Origin: Lysobacteraceae bacterium
GTDB taxonomy: Bacteria; Pseudomonadota; Gammaproteobacteria; Xanthomonadales; Xanthomonadaceae
Length of the DNA: 10,727 nucleotides
Assembly (NCBI GenBank): GCA_017990865.1
Contig: JAGNNB010000065.1
Location: 1 to 10,727 of the forward strand
Direction of reading: 5' to 3'
In this document: positions 6,539-10,727 of the stretch, piece by piece
How positions within the stretch are numbered: position 1 is the stretch's first letter
Layout: the number at the start of each line of letters is the position of its first letter
Made by a program: the position numbers and the translations under genes
Notes under the pieces: model-generated
Databases searched by the model: none
What the model was told of the DNA's origin: nothing
Seen by the model: only the letters and a program-made list of their open reading frames with translations

Positions 6539-6560
6539 GGTTCGAGTCCCGCCACGGGCA
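6539..6560 (+). repeat. Partial copy of the tRNA-Leu 3' end (attachment-site-like)
   Basis: These 22 bases match 6433-6454 of tRNA-Leu at 21 positions; the single difference is A at 6554 against C at 6448. The copy covers half of the T stem, the T loop, the 3' acceptor strand and the discriminator. Upstream of 6539 the match stops at once, and no partner for the acceptor strand (GCCCGTG) is found in the preceding 100 bp. It is therefore not a complete tRNA. Duplicated tRNA 3' ends are the usual footprint of tyrosine-integrase elements. A decayed second tRNA is the alternative. Confidence 0.7.
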
Positions 6561-6573
6561 TCACGCGATTCGC

Positions 6574-6579
6574 AGGGGA
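6574..6579 (+). promoter_or_regulatory. Shine-Dalgarno site deciding the start at 6584
   Basis: AGGGGA lies 4 bases before the ATG at 6584. The reading frame is open back to 6428, through the tRNA-Leu 3' part and its copy. This site and the typical N-terminus (MSRYTAYAASW, then membrane helices) favour 6584. Confidence 0.7.
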
Positions 6580-6583
6580 TTCC

Positions 6584-8209
6584 ATGTCGCGCTACACCGC
6601 TTACGCCGCAAGCTGGGTTCTGACGCTGTCCTCCGCATTCGCCGCGTTCGCGTTCGGTGCCGGCTGGTGGTGGTTCTGCGCGATCTTCGCCGCCTTCGCC
6701 ATCCTCGGCACCGTCGATCTGTTGCAAACCCGCAGCACGCTGCGGCGCAATTATCCGATCCTCGCGCATTTCCGCTACGGACTCGAATCGATCGGGCCGG
6801 AGATGCGGCAATACTTCATCGAATCCGATACCGCCGAAACGCCGTATTCGCGCCAGCAGCGCGCTTTGGTGTATCAGCGTGCGAAAGCGGTGAACGACAC
6901 CCGGCCGTTCGGCACGCAGGTCGATGTCTACGGCGACGAATACGAATGGATCAACCATTCTGTGCTGCCGACCGAGATCGCGTCGCCCGACTTTCGCGTC
7001 CGCATCGGCGACGCATCCGCCCAGCCCTACGACGCCAGCGTGTTCAATATTTCGGCGATGAGCTTCGGCGCGTTGTCGGCCAATGCGATCCGCGCCTTGA
7101 ACGCGGGCGCCAAGCAGGGCGGTTTCTACCACGACACCGGCGAAGGTTCGATTTCCCCGTATCACCGCGAATTCGGCGGCGATCTGGTCTGGGAAATCGG
7201 TTCCGGCTATTTCGGTTGCCGCGACGCGAAAGGCGGGTTCAACGAAGAATGCTTCATCGAGAACGCGCGCGATCCGCAGGTGAAAATGATCGAGTTGAAG
7301 CTCTCGCAGGGCGCGAAGCCGGGTCATGGCGGCGTGCTGCCCGCGGCGAAAGTCAGTGCGGAAATCGCCGCCACGCGCGGCGTGCCGCGTGGCGAGGACT
7401 GCGTTTCGCCCGCGCGACATTCGGCGTTCGCGACGCCGATAGAATTGCTCGAATTCGTCGCGAAGCTGCGCGAGTTGTCGGGCGGTAAGCCGGCTGGTTT
7501 CAAACTCGCGATCGGTCATCCGTGGGAATGGTTCGCCATCGCCAAAGCGATGCGCGAAACCGGTTTGACGCCGGATTTCATCGTCGTCGACGGTGCCGAG
7601 GGCGGCACCGGCGCGGCGCCCGCCGAATTCATCGATCACGTCGGCGTGCCGATGCACGAAGCGCTGATGCTGGTGCACAACACACTGATCGGTCTGAATT
7701 TGCGCGACCGCGTGAGGATCGGCGCCGCGGGCCGCATCGTCAGCGCGTTCGACATCGCGCGCACCATGGCGATGGGCGCGGACTGGTGCAACGCCGCGCG
7801 GGGCTTCATGTTCGCGCTGGGCTGCATTCAAGCGCACAGTTGCCACACCAGCCGTTGCCCGAGCGGCATCGCGACGCAGGATCCCTCGCGCTGGCGGCGT
7901 CTCGACGTGCCCGATAAAGCCGTCCGCGTACACCAGTTTCACCACAACACGCTCAAAGCGCTGCGCGAACTGCTGTGCGCGTCGGGTCTGGAGCATCCCT
8001 CGCAACTCGGCCCCGAACACATCCTCCGCCGCGTATCGCAAAGCGAAGTGCGCTCGCTGGCGGCGCTATACCGTTTTCTGGAACCGGGTGAATTGCTCGA
8101 CGGCATCGCCGAACATGCGGTGTTCCGCGCCTACTGGCCGCAAGCCCGCAGCGACAGTTTCGCGCCGCCGGAGCGGATGCGGGCGATGTGGGCGAGCAAG
8201 GCGTACTGA
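6584..8209 (+). CDS. Membrane-anchored FMN-binding glutamate-synthase-like protein
   Basis: This 541-residue protein is the usual size for the stand-alone family related to the FMN/synthase domain of GltB. It starts with two closely spaced hydrophobic helices (about 7-26 and 28-46), so the catalytic part is probably tethered to the inner membrane. Synthase-domain motifs follow in order: ISAMSFGALSANAI (156-169), TGEGSISPYH (185-194), GAKPGHGGVLP (243-253), CVSPARHSAF (273-282), VVDGAEGGTGAAP (334-346) and RIGAAGRIVSAFDIARTMAMGAD (378-400). C414-x5-C420-x4-C425, within GCIQAHSCHTSRCPSGIATQ, has the spacing that holds the [3Fe-4S] cluster in GltB. The glutaminase and GXGXG domains of full GltB are absent, and no gltD-type partner is visible. 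The true substrate of this family is not known to me; 'glutamate synthase' should be read as family, not proven reaction. It appears to be monocistronic after the tRNA cluster. Confidence 0.92.
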   Translation: MSRYTAYAASWVLTLSSAFAAFAFGAGWWWFCAIFAAFAILGTVDLLQTRSTLRRNYPILAHFRYGLESIGPEMRQYFIESDTAETPYSRQQRALVYQRAKAVNDTRPFGTQVDVYGDEYEWINHSVLPTEIASPDFRVRIGDASAQPYDASVFNISAMSFGALSANAIRALNAGAKQGGFYHDTGEGSISPYHREFGGDLVWEIGSGYFGCRDAKGGFNEECFIENARDPQVKMIELKLSQGAKPGHGGVLPAAKVSAEIAATRGVPRGEDCVSPARHSAFATPIELLEFVAKLRELSGGKPAGFKLAIGHPWEWFAIAKAMRETGLTPDFIVVDGAEGGTGAAPAEFIDHVGVPMHEALMLVHNTLIGLNLRDRVRIGAAGRIVSAFDIARTMAMGADWCNAARGFMFALGCIQAHSCHTSRCPSGIATQDPSRWRRLDVPDKAVRVHQFHHNTLKALRELLCASGLEHPSQLGPEHILRRVSQSEVRSLAALYRFLEPGELLDGIAEHAVFRAYWPQARSDSFAPPERMRAMWASKAY

Positions 8210-8457
8210 GGCGTTCCGTGTCGCATTCCTCTCATCGCAAAGCGGTGCGAAACGTTTCTTCGCCGCTCTCGCATCGGGCATCGCATGCGCGATCCTGCGC
8301 GAATCATGTGGCGGCCCGCCTGGGAGTCAAGCGCGATTTTTTGCTCGATAGGGTCGTCGAACGTACAGGCGTCGATCTCCGAAATGTTATTGCCGAGGCC
8401 GAGCTGATACGCGCTTTCGAGGTGATGGAAGCGATGACGCGCGACGACATCGCATAA
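8188..8457 (+). CDS. Possible small hypothetical protein or gene remnant
   Basis: An open frame of 89 codons starts at GTG 8188, overlapping the end of the preceding gene by 22 bp; GTG 8218 is another start. The first half is Ser/His/Arg-rich and looks unlike a folded protein. The second half (about 41-89) looks protein-like: RLGVKRDFLLDRVVERTGVD, then LRNVIAEAELIRAFEVMEAM, mostly helical. Third-position G+C over those 46 codons is about 63% (29 of 46 counted), clearly below the housekeeping genes upstream. There is no good ribosome site and no family I recognise. It may be the 3' remnant of a lost gene or chance. The 311 bp between 8210 and 8520 hold nothing else except one imperfect hairpin. 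Confidence 0.25.
   Translation: MGEQGVLRRSVSHSSHRKAVRNVSSPLSHRASHARSCANHVAARLGVKRDFLLDRVVERTGVDLRNVIAEAELIRAFEVMEAMTRDDIA
8241..8267 (+). other. Imperfect hairpin 31 bp after the FMN-protein gene
   Basis: AGCGG (8241-8245) pairs with CCGCT (8263-8267), and after a 2-nt bulge CGAA (8248-8251) pairs with TTCG (8259-8262), with a 7-nt loop. No T-run follows, so a terminator role is weakly supported. Confidence 0.3.
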
Positions 8458-8520
8458 CATATCGCTGAATCAGGTTGCCTTTCGAAGATTTATAGCGGGC
8501 TCTGATCGGAAATAGTCTCG

Positions 8521-9588
8521 ATGAACGCCGAAAATTCCATGCCGTCGCACAGGCGCATCGCCTCCAGGCCGGTCAGACGATTGCTCGGTTGGTTGATGCG
8601 GATGATCCTGTTGGTCGCGATCGCCGTCGCCGGATGGATCGCGATGATCATTCAGCCGTTCGTGCAGCCAGTCGTCTCGCAGTCGCCGCCAGCGAGCGCC
8701 GCACGTCTGCAAGCGCACGTGAAATATCTTTCGGAGGATTTGTTTCCGAGAAGCGGCGATCGCGTCGAGAATACGGAAAAAGCCGTTCGTTACATCCACG
8801 ACGCATTGATCGAGACCGGCGCGAAGGTCTCGATGCAGGACGTCATGGTGGACGGTGTCGCTTACAAAAACGTCATCGCCCGATTCGGCCCGGCCGAGGG
8901 CGCACTGATCGTTGTCGGTGCGCACTACGATTCGCATGGCGATGAGATAGCGGCCGCGATGAATGCCGATGGACTCACCGCGGACAGCCATACCCCGGGT
9001 GCCGACGATAACGCCAGCGGCGTGGCCGGTTTGATCGAATTGGCCGGTATGCTGGGACAGCATCCACCGTCGCAGCCGGTCGAATTGGTGGCGTATGCGT
9101 TGGAGGAACCACCATATTTCCGCACGCGGGATATGGGCAGTGTCTGGCATGCGCGATCGCTGGCTGCAGCGAAGCGCGAGGTGAAGTTAGTCTTGTCGCT
9201 GGAAATGATCGGATACTTCAAAGATGCGCCCGACAGCCAGCGCTATCCGGCGCCCTTGATGCGATATCTCTATTCGGATCGCGGCGACTTCATCGCGCTG
9301 GTGGGCGAGTTCGGCGACTTCGGCAAGATGCGACGGGCAAAAGCGCTGATGTCGGGCGCATCGACGTTACCGATTTATTCGATCAATGCGCCCGCTTTGC
9401 TGCCCGGTATCGATTTTTCGGATCACCGCAGCTATTGGCCGCATGGTTATCCTGCGATGATGGTGACCGACACCGCTTTTTTCCGTAATTCGAATTATCA
9501 TCAGGCCGGCGATCGTTACGACACGCTCGACTATGCGCGAATGGCGTTGGTGGTGCAGGCGGTGTACGCCCTGGTGCAGGAATATTGA
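8521..9588 (+). CDS. Membrane-anchored M28-family zinc peptidase
   Basis: This 355-residue protein is predicted to hydrolyse peptides (aminopeptidase type) with two zinc ions. The N-terminus is basic (RRIASRPVRR) and is followed by a single hydrophobic segment at about 21-46 with no clear cleavage site. The catalytic domain (about 60-355) should therefore be periplasmic and anchored. By alignment to the Aeromonas aminopeptidase pattern, the metal and catalytic residues are H135 (in GAHYDSHG), D163 (in PGADDNASG), E195 catalytic and E196 ligand (in YALEEPPYF), E228 (in LSLEMIGYF, where many members have Asp) and H327 (in NYHQAGDRYDTLDY). All expected positions are filled. ATG 8521 is chosen as the first Met; a weak GGAAA lies about 8 bases upstream, and Met7 (8539) is an alternative. 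No promoter is convincing. The substrate is unknown. The gene faces the DUF885 gene across a short gap. Confidence 0.9.
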   Translation: MNAENSMPSHRRIASRPVRRLLGWLMRMILLVAIAVAGWIAMIIQPFVQPVVSQSPPASAARLQAHVKYLSEDLFPRSGDRVENTEKAVRYIHDALIETGAKVSMQDVMVDGVAYKNVIARFGPAEGALIVVGAHYDSHGDEIAAAMNADGLTADSHTPGADDNASGVAGLIELAGMLGQHPPSQPVELVAYALEEPPYFRTRDMGSVWHARSLAAAKREVKLVLSLEMIGYFKDAPDSQRYPAPLMRYLYSDRGDFIALVGEFGDFGKMRRAKALMSGASTLPIYSINAPALLPGIDFSDHRSYWPHGYPAMMVTDTAFFRNSNYHQAGDRYDTLDYARMALVVQAVYALVQEY

Positions 9589-9614
9589 CCGTTCAAATTC
9601 ATCCGGCGCGTTAT

Positions 9615-9643
9615 GGCTTGGTTTGAAAACGGCTTGGTTCGAA
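9615..9643 (+). repeat. Short direct repeat GGCTTGGTTYGAA
   Basis: Thirteen bases are repeated at 9615-9627 and 9631-9643 with one difference (T/C). They lie in the 139-bp convergent gap between the M28 and DUF885 genes. No function is apparent. Confidence 0.45.
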
Positions 9644-9681
9644 TGCTAATGCCAGCTTGAGCAGATGGCGAGCGATGCGCC

Positions 9682-9707
9682 CCCTTCTCCCGTTTGCGGG
9701 AGAAGGG
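9682..9707. repeat. Perfect 11-bp intergenic palindrome
   Basis: CCCTTCTCCCG (9682-9692) pairs with CGGGAGAAGGG (9697-9707) around TTTG. It sits between two convergent stop codons (9588 and 9728). It resembles the CCCTCTCCCG/CGGGAGAGGG type of palindrome that is common between genes in many proteobacterial genomes. There is no T-run on either side, so it may be a dispersed REP-like element that also limits read-through from both genes. Confidence 0.65.
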
Positions 9708-9727
9708 AAAGCAGCATCCCGATGTCG

Positions 9728-10727
9728 TCAGCCTTTCTTCCGCGCCGCGATCCACCGATCGATCTTCATCTCCAACACATCCAGCGGCACCGAGCCGTCC
9801 TTCAGCACTTCGTCGTGGAAGCCCTTGACGTCGAACTTCGGCCCCAGCGCCTTTTCGGCGCGGGCGCGCAATTCGGTGATCTTCAATTGGCCAATTTTGT
9901 ACGCCAACGCCTGACCCGGAATCGCCATGTAGCGTTCGGCTTCTGCCACGGCGTCGGTGTCGCTGACCGCCGAGTTGGTCTTCATGTACTCAATGACTTG
10001 TTCGCGCGTCCAGCCCTTGCTGTGGAAACCGGTATCGACGACGAGACGAATCGCGCGCCACAGCTCGTTCTGCAGCATGCCGAAATACATGTACGGGTCG
10101 TTGAGAACGCCCAGTTCCTTGCCGATTGTTTCCGAGTACAGGCCCCAGCCCTCGATATACGCGGTTTCGCCGCCGAAGCGGCGGAACTTCGGCAGGCCCT
10201 TCAGTTCCTGCTGCAGCGCGAGCTGGAAATGATGGCCGGGCTTGGCTTCGTGCAGGAACAAGTCTTCGCTGTCCCAGGTCTTGCGGCTGGGCAGGTCGTG
10301 GGTGTTGACGTAGAACACGCCCGGACGCGAGCCGTCTTCGCTCGGCGGACGGTATTCGCCGCCGGCGGACGATGCGGCGCGGAAGGCTTCGATCGGTCGA
10401 ATCTCGAAGCCCGCTTTCGGCTTGAGATTGAACATCCGGTTCAAGCCCGGCTCCAGTTGTTGTTCGATGCCGCGATAGTGCGCCAGCAGGGCGTCTTCGC
10501 TGGCGAATTCGAACTTCTTGTCGGTGTTCACATACTTGAAGAAGTCCTGCAGCGAGCCCTTGAAGCCGACCTGCTGCATGACCTTGCGCATTTCGCCGTG
10601 GATGCGCGCCACTTCATCTGTGCCGATCTTGTGGATCTGCGCGGGCGTGAGGCGCACCGACGTGCTGGTATAGGCGTTGTAGGTGTACCACGCTTCGCCG
10701 TCCGGCAAGCCGCCCATGCCGGCGCTG
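9728..10727 (-). CDS. DUF885-family (HExxPGHH) putative metallopeptidase-like protein, C-terminal part
   Basis: The C-terminal 332 or so codons of a DUF885 protein lie on the minus strand. The frame stays open to the right edge (Ser-Ala-Gly precede the Met at 10717), so the start and any signal peptide are outside. Full family members are usually near 600 residues. Counting from the Met at 10717, the family motifs are TSTSVRLTPAQIH (17-29), IGTDEVARIHGEM (31-43), FLHEAKPGHHFQ (154-165; the H156/E157 and H162/H163 signature, DNA about 10229-10252) and AYIEGWGLYSE (186-196). The chain ends KIDRWIAARKKG. The HExxPGHH arrangement resembles a zinc-peptidase motif, and members are often predicted to be secreted. 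I cannot assign a substrate. It converges with the M28 peptidase gene, and the two share the palindrome between them. Confidence 0.92.
   Translation of the reverse strand, partial: SAGMGGLPDGEAWYTYNAYTSTSVRLTPAQIHKIGTDEVARIHGEMRKVMQQVGFKGSLQDFFKYVNTDKKFEFASEDALLAHYRGIEQQLEPGLNRMFNLKPKAGFEIRPIEAFRAASSAGGEYRPPSEDGSRPGVFYVNTHDLPSRKTWDSEDLFLHEAKPGHHFQLALQQELKGLPKFRRFGGETAYIEGWGLYSETIGKELGVLNDPYMYFGMLQNELWRAIRLVVDTGFHSKGWTREQVIEYMKTNSAVSDTDAVAEAERYMAIPGQALAYKIGQLKITELRARAEKALGPKFDVKGFHDEVLKDGSVPLDVLEMKIDRWIAARKKG

Noticed and set aside
6475..6563. A second complete tRNA ending at the 6539-6560 copy
   Set aside because: No 5' acceptor strand (GCCCGTG) is found, and the T stem is mismatched at its lower pairs. 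Only a 3' fragment is supported.
6428..6583. Upstream start for the FMN protein at GTG 6428
   Set aside because: This would translate the tRNA-Leu 3' end and its copy. A good ribosome site sits before ATG 6584.
6470..8041. Minus-strand open frame of 523 codons
   Set aside because: It is antisense to the FMN/Fe-S protein gene, which has all family motifs. The antisense translation resembles no family.
8131..8460. Minus-strand open frame of 109 codons
   Set aside because: It overlaps the certain C-terminus of the FMN protein. No ribosome site or recognisable domain was seen.

Overview
The window is GC-rich DNA (roughly two-thirds G+C by eye, with strong G/C preference at third codon positions) from a gammaproteobacterium. 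The best guess is the Xanthomonadaceae/Lysobacter group. This rests on the set lpxK, kdsB, low-molecular-weight phosphatase, uvrC, pgsA and on the style of the proteins; no 16S or other taxonomic marker is present. Lipid A/Kdo genes (lpxK, kdsB) show a Gram-negative, LPS-type outer membrane.

Positions 1-5935 are a tightly packed run of plus-strand genes. In order they are: the 3' end of lpxK; a small two-helix membrane protein; kdsB (CMP-Kdo synthetase); a low-molecular-weight tyrosine phosphatase; a thioredoxin-like/NHL-propeller protein; uvrC (excision endonuclease); and pgsA (phosphatidylglycerophosphate synthase). Three junctions are 4-bp stop/start overlaps (224-227, 1375-1378, 5336-5339), which points to coupled translation and probably co-transcription. 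The only sizeable gap is 1855-1989.

Positions 5932-6454 hold a tRNA cluster, Gly(GCC), Cys(GCA), Leu(UAA). In order and anticodon it matches the glyW-cysT-leuZ group that follows uvrC-pgsA in Escherichia coli, so this is an old conserved block. A near-consensus promoter overlaps the pgsA stop codon, and strong hairpins lie between the tRNAs. A 22-bp, one-mismatch copy of the tRNA-Leu 3' end lies 106 bp downstream. It looks like an attachment-site footprint or a tRNA remnant.

Positions 6584-10727 look less conserved. They hold a membrane-anchored FMN/Fe-S glutamate-synthase-like protein, a weakly coding stretch, a membrane-anchored M28 zinc peptidase, an intergenic palindrome, and a convergent DUF885 (HExxPGHH) protein that runs off the right edge.

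I found no CRISPR array, insertion sequence, integrase, phage gene or defence system. The window is largely ordinary housekeeping DNA. The items most worth checking are the tRNA-Leu 3'-end copy, the NHL protein with a lost CXXC, and the uvrC 3' repeats that double as the pgsA ribosome binding site.
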